Positions 10,450 through 19,211 of a DNA stretch of 33,977 bases are shown piece by piece (the stretch's first letter is position 1; each line of letters begins with the position of its first letter). Source of the DNA: Bdellovibrionota bacterium (lineage in GTDB: Bacteria > Bdellovibrionota > Bdellovibrionia > Bdellovibrionales > JAEYZS01); the NCBI GenBank assembly GCA_963169805.1, contig CAUJDY010000109.1, forward strand, positions 1 to 33,977, read 5' to 3'. The position numbers and the translations under genes are program-made. Under the pieces are notes generated by a model that had not been told where the DNA came from, did no database searches, and worked only from the letters and a program-made list of their open reading frames with translations.

Positions 10450-10887
10450 TTATCTACCAATGTCTATTGCGTCCAGCGCCATATTCTTTGAGGCATTAAA
10501 AGCCGAGATGTTAGCCTCGTACGAACGTGTTGCCTGAATCATATTTGCCATTTCTTCCATCATATTAATATTGGGGTATGCTACATATCCGTCTTCATTT
10601 GCATCTGGGTGCTCGGGTTCATACTTTAGGAGAGGTGCTTTTGTATCTACATGAATATCCGTCACCTGGACCCTATGCAAATTTCTGTCTGCTTTATCAA
10701 TTAAAATTTCGCCAAAGTTCTTTTGCTCAGGAATCGCATCTAGTATGACATCTTTCCTACGATACGGCCCACCCTCAGGGGTTTGAGTGGTATGTACATT
10801 TGCTATATTTGAAGAAATCGTGTTCATACGAGTTCTTTGAGCAGTCATACCTGAACTAGAAACTCTCATAGCAGTCATAAAATCCAT
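10450..10887 (-). CDS. flgC: Flagellar basal-body rod protein FlgC
   Basis: MDFMTAMRVSSSGMTAQRTRMNTISSNIANVHTTQTPEGGPYRRK; start overlaps flgB stop (TAATG). Confidence 0.95.
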   Translation of the reverse strand: MDFMTAMRVSSSGMTAQRTRMNTISSNIANVHTTQTPEGGPYRRKDVILDAIPEQKNFGEILIDKADRNLHRVQVTDIHVDTKAPLLKYEPEHPDANEDGYVAYPNINMMEEMANMIQATRSYEANISAFNASKNMALDAIDIGR

Positions 10888-11300
10888 TATCTACCGCCTT
10901 CGTTTGCAGAATACTTTAGAGCTGCCATTTTCTTTTTGATCAATTCTATTGCTGCCTTATAAATAATTGAGTTTTCAGCTAGGACTGCCATTTCTTTTTC
11001 TAAATCAACTGTATTTCTGTCATTCGAATAACTAATATCTGGATTTTCAGCTACATCTGCCTGGACTCTCTTGATAGCGTCTTCAATGGTCGCCTTATGT
11101 CCAGAATCTGTTGCAGCCTGTGGCGCAACACCCTCAAGTTGCAGCGCTCGCGTAAGTTCACTTTCAAAATCTACTTTCTTGGCTACATAGCCGGGTGTCT
11201 CTGCATTCGCAATATTCGCAGATGTTATATTGTGTCTGAGCTGTCTCAGATCCAAAGATTTAGCTACAGCTTCTGTTGTTCTATCAAACAGTTTGCTCAT
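10887..11300 (-). CDS. flgB: Flagellar basal-body rod protein FlgB
   Basis: LRHNITSANIANAETPGYVAKKVDFESEL; ATG at 11300 has an SD-like GGGACGGTGAG, so preferred over track start 11324. Confidence 0.93.
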   Translation of the reverse strand: MSKLFDRTTEAVAKSLDLRQLRHNITSANIANAETPGYVAKKVDFESELTRALQLEGVAPQAATDSGHKATIEDAIKRVQADVAENPDISYSNDRNTVDLEKEMAVLAENSIIYKAAIELIKKKMAALKYSANEGGR

Positions 11301-12237
11301 GCTCACCGTCCCTTTTATATTCATTGAGTTTATTACGTAGAGTACGAATACTAATGCCTAGAAGCTTAGCTGCCTGTGTTCTATTTTGCTCTGTATACTC
11401 TAATGTCTTCATAATCAAAAATCTCTCTGCATCCATTAACGTCATACCCGGAGAAAATGGCGCTACCGATGCCTGCTCGACTTGCAAGTTTAAATCTTCA
11501 ATTTCAATAATATTTTTTTGTGTTAGCAAGACAGCTCTTTCAATTGTGTTTTGCAGCTCACGAATGTTGCCTGGCCACTGAGGAATTAAAAGATGATTCA
11601 AGGCCTCTTGAGAAATTTCTTTTGTTGCCAAACCATTCATAACACAAGCATGTTCTGTAAAATGCTTTGCAAGTAATATCAGATCTTTAGGACGAGCGCG
11701 TAGCGGAGGAATATGAACAGGAATCACATTCAAACGATAATAAAGATCCTCACGGAACAATCCTTGCTGGACAAGTTTTTTTAAATCCTTATTAGTTGTT
11801 GCTATAATTCTCACATCAACTTTTATTGGCTCTCGCCCACCAACTCTTTCAATCTCATTTTCTTGAAGTGCACGTAATAATTTTGATTGAAGTAGAAGAG
11901 GCAACTCTCCCATTTCATCTAAAAGCAATGTACTTCCACTTGCTATTTCAAATTTTCCTGGCTTAGACTGATGAGCTCCTGTGAAAGAGCCTTTTTCATG
12001 ACCAAACAACTCACTTTCTAATAACCCTTCAGGAACTGCCGCACAGTTAATTGCTACCAATCGTTTTTGTGCACGAGGACTTTTTGAGTGAATATAGCGA
12101 GCAAGAAGTTCCTTACCAGTACCAGACTCACCTGTTATCAAAACAGAAGCTCTACTAGATGCGATATTTTCTGCCACCTTTAGTATTTTTCTCATATCAG
12201 CGTCTGCTGTTAAGATGGATTGATTAATCTGTATCAT
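11284..12237 (-). CDS. Sigma54-dependent transcriptional activator without receiver domain (FlrC/FlbD/FleQ-like flagellar regulator)
   Basis: AAA+ Walker A GESGTGKE, GSFTGA loop, LLDEMGELPL, WPGNIRELQNTIERAV, C-terminal Fis-type HTH NRTQAAKLLGISIRTLRNKL. Confidence 0.92.
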   Translation of the reverse strand: MIQINQSILTADADMRKILKVAENIASSRASVLITGESGTGKELLARYIHSKSPRAQKRLVAINCAAVPEGLLESELFGHEKGSFTGAHQSKPGKFEIASGSTLLLDEMGELPLLLQSKLLRALQENEIERVGGREPIKVDVRIIATTNKDLKKLVQQGLFREDLYYRLNVIPVHIPPLRARPKDLILLAKHFTEHACVMNGLATKEISQEALNHLLIPQWPGNIRELQNTIERAVLLTQKNIIEIEDLNLQVEQASVAPFSPGMTLMDAERFLIMKTLEYTEQNRTQAAKLLGISIRTLRNKLNEYKRDGEHEQTV

Positions 12238-15167
12238 CTTCTGTCTCCTGTAGAGCTATTAGATTTTTTGTCATTTGCCATTGCTGGGATTCTATTTGTG
12301 TACTTCTTATAATCATCATTCCAATTTCTATTTTTTAGATTTTCCTGTGCAAGACGGCTCCAGAGTTGAGCCTCAGGTCTATCAGCAAGAGGTGACCATA
12401 CCTTTTCTGCTTCCTTTAAATTACCTTGATCAAAATAAATTTTCCCTAGATTGTAGCGAGAAGAATATAGAGGTCGCTTTTCTTCAAACTTATCTAAGAG
12501 CGTTCGATAAGACTCTACAGCATCATCAGAATTCTTCAGCTTAAGAGAAAGTTCAGCTTTAAGTTGATATGCAGAAACCAGATCGCCTTCCTCTATGACA
12601 GCAGAGTCATTTGCCATATTAATTAAAACATTTATTGCCTTCATCGCATCAATATTCTGATTTGATTGCGACTGTAATTGAGACAATCTTAGGTATATCT
12701 TTGCGAGCTTATCAGGCTGCCCTCTCCAACTCTCTGTTAAATCTTTTAAATCTTTTAGAGCTTGGGCGCGATCTCCCAGTTTTTCATGTACAATAGAGCT
12801 CAGATAGACTCGCTCAACTTTATTCTCTTCCTTACTAAGATTATCTTCTTGCGTTTGCTTCAAGAAATCCAAGGCTTTAGAATACTCATTTTTAAAGATA
12901 TGAGTGGATGCTAATCTTAAGTTCAACTCATCTGTATTTGGCAATATCTCAAAAACATTTCTCTCTTTTTCTTCTTGAGTTCCCTTAATTGCATAAAGAG
13001 TATTCAGAACTTTCTTATACTTTGTAATGGCTTCATCTGGAACGCCAGTTTTTTCAAACGCCTCTCCCAGTAAATACTCAATATCCAAACGATTTGAGTC
13101 TTTGAGCCATGTACCAGCATTCCTTCCATAAATTTGAAAAGTTTTAAGGTAATCGCCATTGTCTATGGTGTGAATCATCTGATCTCTAAATGTCTTTACA
13201 ATTCTTTTTTTGAAGATATCTAAATAATTAGAAAGTGGGTTCTCTTGGTAGAATGCTATTAACTCACTAAGTGTTTTTTCATAATCCTTCTTTTCATAGT
13301 AACCATCAGAGATCATAATTGTTCTAAACTCTTTTAACTTTGGTAGTTGAGAGTTTTTTACAAATTCACTTATTTTAGAAACCTCATCCTTAATATCTTC
13401 TTCCTTCATGTTCTTAATTCTAGCTCTTAAGAGTCTGATCTTTGCAATTTCGGACGCCTGTGAACCAGGATATCTATAGATAGTTTCAAGAAAAGCGCCG
13501 TTATACTTAGATTCATCCGCACCAAGAATCTCTAATAACTCTCCCGCTCTTTCGACGGCATAGCTAGCATGCGTGGCTTTTGGAAATTTTCTTAAAAACT
13601 CAATATAATCATCTAATGATCGTTTTAGGTTTGCTCTTTCTTTTGTAAGCCAAAATCGAGATTCCGCTGTATTGTAATATGCATTTGGGTAATCCATCTT
13701 ATATACATCATACTTTTTTAACGATTCCTCATATGCAGCTACTGCTTTAAGATAATTTGCTGCCAGTGCATAAGCATCTCCCTTGCGGAATGAAGCCTCA
13801 ACTGCAAAAACTCCTGCATCTTTATTTTTTTCTATGCTATCAAAAACTTTTTCAGCTTCTTGCAAATTCCCCAAGTAAGAAAAACTCTCTCCTATGGACA
13901 TCTGAGTTCTAAGATTTTCTGGGGAATTAGGATATTTCGTCTGATAACTCTGCAGCCACTTAAGTGCATTTATATAATCTTTCTTATTAAAGTATGCATA
14001 GGAAATAAGCCTAGCCGTTCTCTCATGAAGAGGAGAGTTTGGAATATCGAGCAGAATCTTTGTGTACATAGATATCGCATAGTCAAAATCAGAGGGATTT
14101 TTGTTCTTTTGCCAAATATAATAGTAGGTATCTGCCTCCATAAATCTTAACGTCTCTGAGTACTTAGAGTTGGGATAGTCTTTTCTAAAAAGCTCTAGTG
14201 CTTTTAAGAAAACGGCAGTTCTTGGTTTTTCAATTATTATTTTTTCTGGAGACTCTGAATCTTCTTTGCCCTTATAAAACAAAGTTAATAGTAATCGAAC
14301 TTTTTTATTCTCATCAGACTCCTCAACTGGAAAGCTATAGCGATTAGGATTATTGTGCAAAATTTCTAATTCTTTATTAGGAACCGTCATCATTGGAAAT
14401 TCAATGTAAAGATTTAAACTGGAGGCAATGATTGCTGAGTCTTTAATATCATAGTCAGCAATTTGAAACCGCTTGTATTCAGGATCTGCACCATCAAGTA
14501 GCGCAGAGTTCTTTTTTGGATCCTCTTTTTTTGACTCTGCGGCAAGCAGCTCGCTAGCAGGCTTTCTTTGTTTTTTAGCAGGCAATGTTTTTGCTAGTTT
14601 TTTTGAATTCACAGCCGAAGTCTGTTGAGCTACAGGTTTTGGTTCTTGTTTAAAAAAATCCAAAACAAGACGCGTTGGTTGATCTGTAATATAATCAAAA
14701 CTAGCAGCACCTTTTTTGAGAGTGACTGTGACTTTGTGCTTAAGATCAACGCCTTCTTGGATATCAATCTTTTCAATAAAATCTGTAGATAGTGTTTTGA
14801 GCTCGACCAAAGACTTATCATCGAGTTTATCGATATCGAATGAAATTTGATTTTCGCTAGTTTTGACAATCTTATAATCCCAAATATCACGGTTGCTAAA
14901 TTCCAAGTGTGTCATTTCTTGCCCCTTTTCTATAGACACACGAACCGGCATATTAGCTACAGCGACCGTTGCTAGACTAACAGTCAGGAGTGAGTAAATT
15001 TTAAGCAACTTTCCAGGCTTATTTGCAAACTTGAAGAGTCGAAAAAGAGTCACACCGTCAATAGTTCCACTCGACGAAGAGATATAAAGCATTTGGGACG
15101 CCTCAGATCGTTCTGATTTAGTGAATTGTTTCAATAATTTATGAATGGCCCCTAAAACTCGACTCAT
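12234..15167 (-). CDS. Large TPR protein with N-terminal TM and AMIN-like region; first gene of the flagellar operon
   Basis: About 977 aa, many TPR-like helical pairs, AMIN-like segment KVTVTLKKGAASFDYITDQPTRLVLDFFKQ; ATG at 15167 has SD GGAGGAG (track start 15176 is GTG). Confidence 0.8.
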   Translation of the reverse strand: MSRVLGAIHKLLKQFTKSERSEASQMLYISSSSGTIDGVTLFRLFKFANKPGKLLKIYSLLTVSLATVAVANMPVRVSIEKGQEMTHLEFSNRDIWDYKIVKTSENQISFDIDKLDDKSLVELKTLSTDFIEKIDIQEGVDLKHKVTVTLKKGAASFDYITDQPTRLVLDFFKQEPKPVAQQTSAVNSKKLAKTLPAKKQRKPASELLAAESKKEDPKKNSALLDGADPEYKRFQIADYDIKDSAIIASSLNLYIEFPMMTVPNKELEILHNNPNRYSFPVEESDENKKVRLLLTLFYKGKEDSESPEKIIIEKPRTAVFLKALELFRKDYPNSKYSETLRFMEADTYYYIWQKNKNPSDFDYAISMYTKILLDIPNSPLHERTARLISYAYFNKKDYINALKWLQSYQTKYPNSPENLRTQMSIGESFSYLGNLQEAEKVFDSIEKNKDAGVFAVEASFRKGDAYALAANYLKAVAAYEESLKKYDVYKMDYPNAYYNTAESRFWLTKERANLKRSLDDYIEFLRKFPKATHASYAVERAGELLEILGADESKYNGAFLETIYRYPGSQASEIAKIRLLRARIKNMKEEDIKDEVSKISEFVKNSQLPKLKEFRTIMISDGYYEKKDYEKTLSELIAFYQENPLSNYLDIFKKRIVKTFRDQMIHTIDNGDYLKTFQIYGRNAGTWLKDSNRLDIEYLLGEAFEKTGVPDEAITKYKKVLNTLYAIKGTQEEKERNVFEILPNTDELNLRLASTHIFKNEYSKALDFLKQTQEDNLSKEENKVERVYLSSIVHEKLGDRAQALKDLKDLTESWRGQPDKLAKIYLRLSQLQSQSNQNIDAMKAINVLINMANDSAVIEEGDLVSAYQLKAELSLKLKNSDDAVESYRTLLDKFEEKRPLYSSRYNLGKIYFDQGNLKEAEKVWSPLADRPEAQLWSRLAQENLKNRNWNDDYKKYTNRIPAMANDKKSNSSTGDRR

Positions 15168-15193
15168 GCCTTGCACTCCTCCACCTAAATATT

Positions 15194-15212
15194 AAGCACA
15201 GGCAGTGCCAAC
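15194..15212 (-). promoter_or_regulatory. Sigma54 (-24/-12) promoter of the flagellar operon
   Basis: Minus strand TTGGCACTGCCTGTGCTTA: GG and GC separated by 10 nt; predicted TSS near 15184, about 17 nt before ATG 15167, leaving SD GGAGGAG in the leader. Confidence 0.75.
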
Positions 15213-15250
15213 TCATAGGATCTGTTAAAAATCCACTACGATCGATTTTA

Positions 15251-15340
15251 TTGTCAGGAGTACGTCCAGCATCCCATATTTCTTGTCAGAGCGACAACTT
15301 TCTGACACTTTATTGTCTCTCAAAACTTGAACCTAGACAA
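15251..15340. promoter_or_regulatory. Cluster of TTGTC/GACAA motifs, candidate activator (UAS) sites
   Basis: TTGTCAG at 15251 and 15283 (32 bp apart), TTGTC-N5-GACAA at 15283-15297, TCTGACA at 15301, TTGTC at 15313, GACAA at 15336; located upstream of the sigma54 promoter. Confidence 0.4.
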
Positions 15341-15483
15341 AGAGCGTGAATTTAAAAAAGTTCATCTAAATCAGATAGATAGATTTAAATTTACACTCAA
15401 AACAACCGTTAGTTAAGTAGAGAGAACCAAACAACGGAAGCCAGTGAAACACATTGGTTCCTGATACATCAGCGAGAGACAAC

Positions 15484-15978
15484 ATGATGGTGACAAAAAC
15501 TTTATTTGCAGCAGTGATTCTGGTACTCAGCGGTTGCGTTTCCGTTAATTTACCTCTGAGTCAGAAGTCAACCAAAGCAGAAAATACTTCTTATCAAGAA
15601 CCTGCAATGCCCTTCATTAAACAAACGTCTGAGAATAATTTGGATGGCCTTTGGATTTCTAAAAATACAAAAAGCACAATTGGATTCTACTCTCTCTGCC
15701 ACAAGAACCTTCCACCGCTTAGAAATGCAAGATCTAACTCACTCAACGGAATAGAGAATTCAGAAATTTTAAAGGAAGATGTTATCAGATACAATGATAG
15801 AGAAGCCCTTAGATCTATCATCCAAGGAAAATTAGAAGGTTTTATTTTTCAAATTGAATCTCTTTTGTTTATTAAAGATTCTTGTTTATTCGAGATCTCC
15901 TATGTTTCTTATAAAGAAAATTTTGATAAAGAACGTGGGATTTATAATAAATTTTTGGAAGGGTTTAAGGTGTACTGA
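15484..15978 (+). CDS. Putative lipoprotein upstream of Mla-type transporter
   Basis: Lipobox ILVLSGCVSV after a short hydrophobic segment; ATG candidates at 15484/15487 fit the signal peptide better than track start 15454; ends at the MlaE start. Confidence 0.65.
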   Translation: MMVTKTLFAAVILVLSGCVSVNLPLSQKSTKAENTSYQEPAMPFIKQTSENNLDGLWISKNTKSTIGFYSLCHKNLPPLRNARSNSLNGIENSEILKEDVIRYNDREALRSIIQGKLEGFIFQIESLLFIKDSCLFEISYVSYKENFDKERGIYNKFLEGFKVY

Positions 15979-16763
15979 TGCAACCCTTCGTAGCATCGAT
16001 TAGCCATATTTTTATTGAAATGTTTTTTTTCATAGGAAGCTTTTCGCGGCTACTACAGAAATCATTCAAAGAATCTATGACTCGTCCATTCTACTTTGGT
16101 CTTTTTGTGGAACAAATGTATTCCATAGGAATTAAGTCGGCTCCCCTCGTCGCAGTATGCGCGATGAGTACGGGTATGGTTATTACAATTCAGTTTGGCT
16201 TTGGTTTAGAGAAATATGGCGGAAAACCTTATGCTCCAAACATGATGGCCTTATCTATGGTAAGAGAACTGGGACCTGTTTTCACATCTCTTATGATGGC
16301 AGGTCGAGTAGGAGCAGGTATCGCATCTGAAATTGGATCTATGAAAGTGACTCAACAAATAGATGCCATTCGCGCACTTGGTACATCACCCATCAAAAAA
16401 ATAGTTATCCCAAGATTACTAGCCTTACTTGTCTCTCTTCCTCTTCTAACAGTACTTGCAAATACTTTAGGTATCCTGAGTGGTCTTGCAGTAGCCGCAC
16501 TAGAGCTTGGACTTGATCCAATCTATACATTTCAAAAAACTCTCATCATGATTACAGTAAAAGATTACACCGTAGGTATTGCAAAAACATTTTTCTTTGC
16601 AATATTTATCGGACTCACAGCTTGCCATTATGGAATGAGCGTAAGTGAAGGAACGCGAGGCGTGGGAATCGCCACCACTAAATCTGTTGTGGCCTCATCA
16701 ATACTGATTGTTATTAGCGATTTCGTACTAACAAAACTTTTTTGGATTGTGGAGAAGTGGTAA
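15978..16763 (+). CDS. mlaE: MlaE-family ABC transporter permease
   Basis: VRELGPVFTSLMMAGRVGAGIASEIGSMKVTQQIDAIRALGTSPIKKIVIPR, MlaE/YrbE signature. Confidence 0.93.
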   Translation: MQPFVASISHIFIEMFFFIGSFSRLLQKSFKESMTRPFYFGLFVEQMYSIGIKSAPLVAVCAMSTGMVITIQFGFGLEKYGGKPYAPNMMALSMVRELGPVFTSLMMAGRVGAGIASEIGSMKVTQQIDAIRALGTSPIKKIVIPRLLALLVSLPLLTVLANTLGILSGLAVAALELGLDPIYTFQKTLIMITVKDYTVGIAKTFFFAIFIGLTACHYGMSVSEGTRGVGIATTKSVVASSILIVISDFVLTKLFWIVEKW

Positions 16764-17509
16764 TGACAAATAAAGAACTCATCCGCGTTCAAAACTATAA
16801 GAAATCTTTTGGTGATAAAACCGTTCACCGTGGTGTCTCTTTTAGCCTTTACAAAGGCGAGTGTCTTGGATTGATAGGCGGTTCAGGGTCTGGCAAGAGT
16901 GTCATATTAAGATCTCTGATAGGACTTGAAAAGCCAGATGAAGGTGAAATTATATTTCAATCACAGAACATTGCAGCTCTACCTGAAAACGACCTACTTG
17001 AGGTACGCAAAAAAATCGCCTACGTCTTCCAAGGTGGAGCTCTTTTTGATTCTTTATCCGTATATGAAAACTTAGCCTACCCACTACGCGAACACACAAA
17101 ACTCGCTGAAAATGAAATTGCTCAAAAGATTACATCTTTACTTGCCGAATTCGGTTTACAGGGTAATGAGCATGTGATGCCAGCCGAACTTTCAGGCGGT
17201 ATGCAAAAAAGAGTGGGATTAGCACGAGCCATCATTATGAATCCTGATGTTGTTTTATATGATGAGCCGACTGCAGGATTAGATCCGTATAATACAATTC
17301 GCATCCAAGAAATGATTCTAGAGCTCAAGAAAAAAGGCGTAACATCTATTCTTGTTACCCATGATATGCCAACGGCAACTGCGGTATGCGATCGTATGGC
17401 ATTACTTGTAAAGGGCAAAATTGTATTTGAAGGCAATCTCACTGAAATTAAAAATGATGAGGACGATCCCGTTTTTAGATTCGTAAACGGAAAAGAGGTA
17501 AGCAAATGA
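16763..17509 (+). CDS. mlaF: MlaF-family ABC transporter ATP-binding protein
   Basis: Walker A GGSGSGKS, signature ELSGGMQKRVGLARAI, Walker B VVLYDEPTAGLDP; ATG at 16763 overlaps mlaE stop (TAATG). Confidence 0.93.
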   Translation: MTNKELIRVQNYKKSFGDKTVHRGVSFSLYKGECLGLIGGSGSGKSVILRSLIGLEKPDEGEIIFQSQNIAALPENDLLEVRKKIAYVFQGGALFDSLSVYENLAYPLREHTKLAENEIAQKITSLLAEFGLQGNEHVMPAELSGGMQKRVGLARAIIMNPDVVLYDEPTAGLDPYNTIRIQEMILELKKKGVTSILVTHDMPTATAVCDRMALLVKGKIVFEGNLTEIKNDEDDPVFRFVNGKEVSK

Positions 17510-18312
17510 AGAACATTGGAACAACAGAGGTAAAAGTCGGAGCCGCAGTTGGATTCTCGGTACTCCTCTTAGTAGTGACAATTATTATGCTTGGAGGAGA
17601 AAACTCCTTCTTTACAAAAACTTACACTCTAAATGTTGCATTCGATAAAGTGGAAAGCTTATCGACAGGTGGATTGGTGAGATTAAGCGGCTACCAAGTT
17701 GGAAACGTTACAAGTATTGAATTTTCCGAAAAAGAGCAAAAGATTGTTGTCTCTATGAAGATTCTTGAGAAATATAAAAATAAAATTACAACAACAGCAA
17801 AAGCGGAGCTTCGAACACAAGGTGCTCTTGGAGATAAATACGTTTATATTATTCCAGGCGCAGAGCCAGGTGAAACTTTAAAGAATGGGGATTTTGTGCA
17901 AGCAGAAAGCGCAGAAGACCTCTTCTCTTCCATTACAAAAAGAGGTGCAGAGATTACAAAAGTTTTCGACATCCTCAATGAGCTACACACATTTACAAAA
18001 TCTTTAAATCACGATGGTCGTAACGAAAAACTTATGACAAATATGACAAAAGCCTCGGAAGATTTTCAAAAAGCGATGGCAAGCCTAGCCCTTACTCTCC
18101 AAGACTTACGAGGAGAAGATGGCAGAAATATTAAGAAGATCTCAAAACATCTCGTCAGTATTTCTGAAAAAATAGATAATGGAAGTGGGACATTGGGAGG
18201 TCTAGTAAACGACTCTTCCATCCATGATAGGTTGAAATCTATACTTGGAGGCTCACAACGGACAGAGCTAAAAACGCTTCTACAAACTACAATCCAGGAA
18301 GGAAAAAAGTAG
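17506..18312 (+). CDS. mlaD: MlaD-family MCE domain protein
   Basis: N-terminal TM then TYTLNVAFDKVESLSTGGLVRLSGYQVGNVTSIEF (MCE domain); ATGA overlap with mlaF stop. Confidence 0.92.
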   Translation: MKNIGTTEVKVGAAVGFSVLLLVVTIIMLGGENSFFTKTYTLNVAFDKVESLSTGGLVRLSGYQVGNVTSIEFSEKEQKIVVSMKILEKYKNKITTTAKAELRTQGALGDKYVYIIPGAEPGETLKNGDFVQAESAEDLFSSITKRGAEITKVFDILNELHTFTKSLNHDGRNEKLMTNMTKASEDFQKAMASLALTLQDLRGEDGRNIKKISKHLVSISEKIDNGSGTLGGLVNDSSIHDRLKSILGGSQRTELKTLLQTTIQEGKK

Positions 18313-18326
18313 TTTCTTTTTTCCTT
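18299..18326 (+). repeat. Perfect 11-bp inverted repeat spanning the mlaD stop codon
   Basis: AAGGAAAAAAG (18299-18309) / TAGTTT / CTTTTTTCCTT (18316-18326); the mlaD stop TAG begins the loop. Confidence 0.7.
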
Positions 18327-18608
18327 TGCACTCTTGCGTTTTGGCTTTGGCCCTCAAAAAATCTAGTTCAGCAAAGACAGCTCTCCATAGAGATTCGCAC
18401 AACACCACTCAAGGCTGGCGAACCGTTTACAGTTCAAATTCCATTTGATAGATTTGTCCAAATAAAAGTTAATAACCTAGATCTATCACCTATAACTCAT
18501 TCTAAGTATTTTGGTTCAATTTCTATCTACGAAAAAAATGCAGTTGTTATTTCTGGATATAGCAAAATTGAAAAGCTATTATTTTCATTTCCTTCTCAAG
18601 ATTTTTTT

Positions 18609-19211
18609 ATGACAGAGAAGTCAATTCAGTCAAAGCCCTTAGATAATCCTGTATCACTACGCATACCTGCTTCTTTTTTTAGAAACCTCGAGAGCCTAGA
18701 GCAAACTGAAATTGATCAACAAAAAAATCTCATCAAATCAGCCATTAAAGAATCAAATCCTGGAGACTTTTGTTTTGAATCTGAATTACCCGTGCAAAGC
18801 AAAGTTGTCTCTCAGTTTGCTTCGTATCGAAAATTACCTACCGGATATCAGTATTTTCATACTGGATTAGATTTGCGTGCATGGACTGGGACACCTATTC
18901 AGGCTATGGCAAACGGAAAAGTTGTTTTGTCTCGCAACTTTCATGTTCCTGGAAATGCAGTTATAATCGATCATGGAAATAGTATTTTTTCGAAATATTA
19001 TCACCTGAGCGAACTTTCTGTTGCAGAGGGTAGTGATGTTCAAAAGGGCACAATCATAGGAAAATCGGGAGGGACAGGCCGCGTAGAAGCACCTCACCTT
19101 CACTGGGAAATCACATGGCGAGGAGTCCCTATGGATCCACTCGCCTTCCTAAAAATCTCTAGGCAAATATGCACAACCTCATTAGGTGCCTGGCACTTGG
19201 AAACGTTTTAA
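18609..19211 (+). CDS. M23 family metallopeptidase; annotated-length ORF is probably N-terminally truncated, same frame stays open from 18231
   Basis: YFHTGLDLRAWTGTPIQAMANGKVVLS...HLHWEITWRGVPMDPLAFL (LytM/M23 motifs). In-frame upstream translation KKVVSFFLCTLAFWLWPSKNLVQQRQLSIEIRTTPLKAGEPFTVQIPFDRF looks like a signal peptide plus domain, but lacks ATG/GTG/TTG. Confidence 0.82.
   Translation: MTEKSIQSKPLDNPVSLRIPASFFRNLESLEQTEIDQQKNLIKSAIKESNPGDFCFESELPVQSKVVSQFASYRKLPTGYQYFHTGLDLRAWTGTPIQAMANGKVVLSRNFHVPGNAVIIDHGNSIFSKYYHLSELSVAEGSDVQKGTIIGKSGGTGRVEAPHLHWEITWRGVPMDPLAFLKISRQICTTSLGAWHLETF

Noticed and set aside
14630-14890. ORF-track 86 aa ORF inside TPR gene
   Set aside because: Alternative frame of a clearly coding gene; spurious.
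17122-17505. 127 aa minus-strand ORF
   Set aside because: Antisense to mlaF coding sequence with no recognizable domain.
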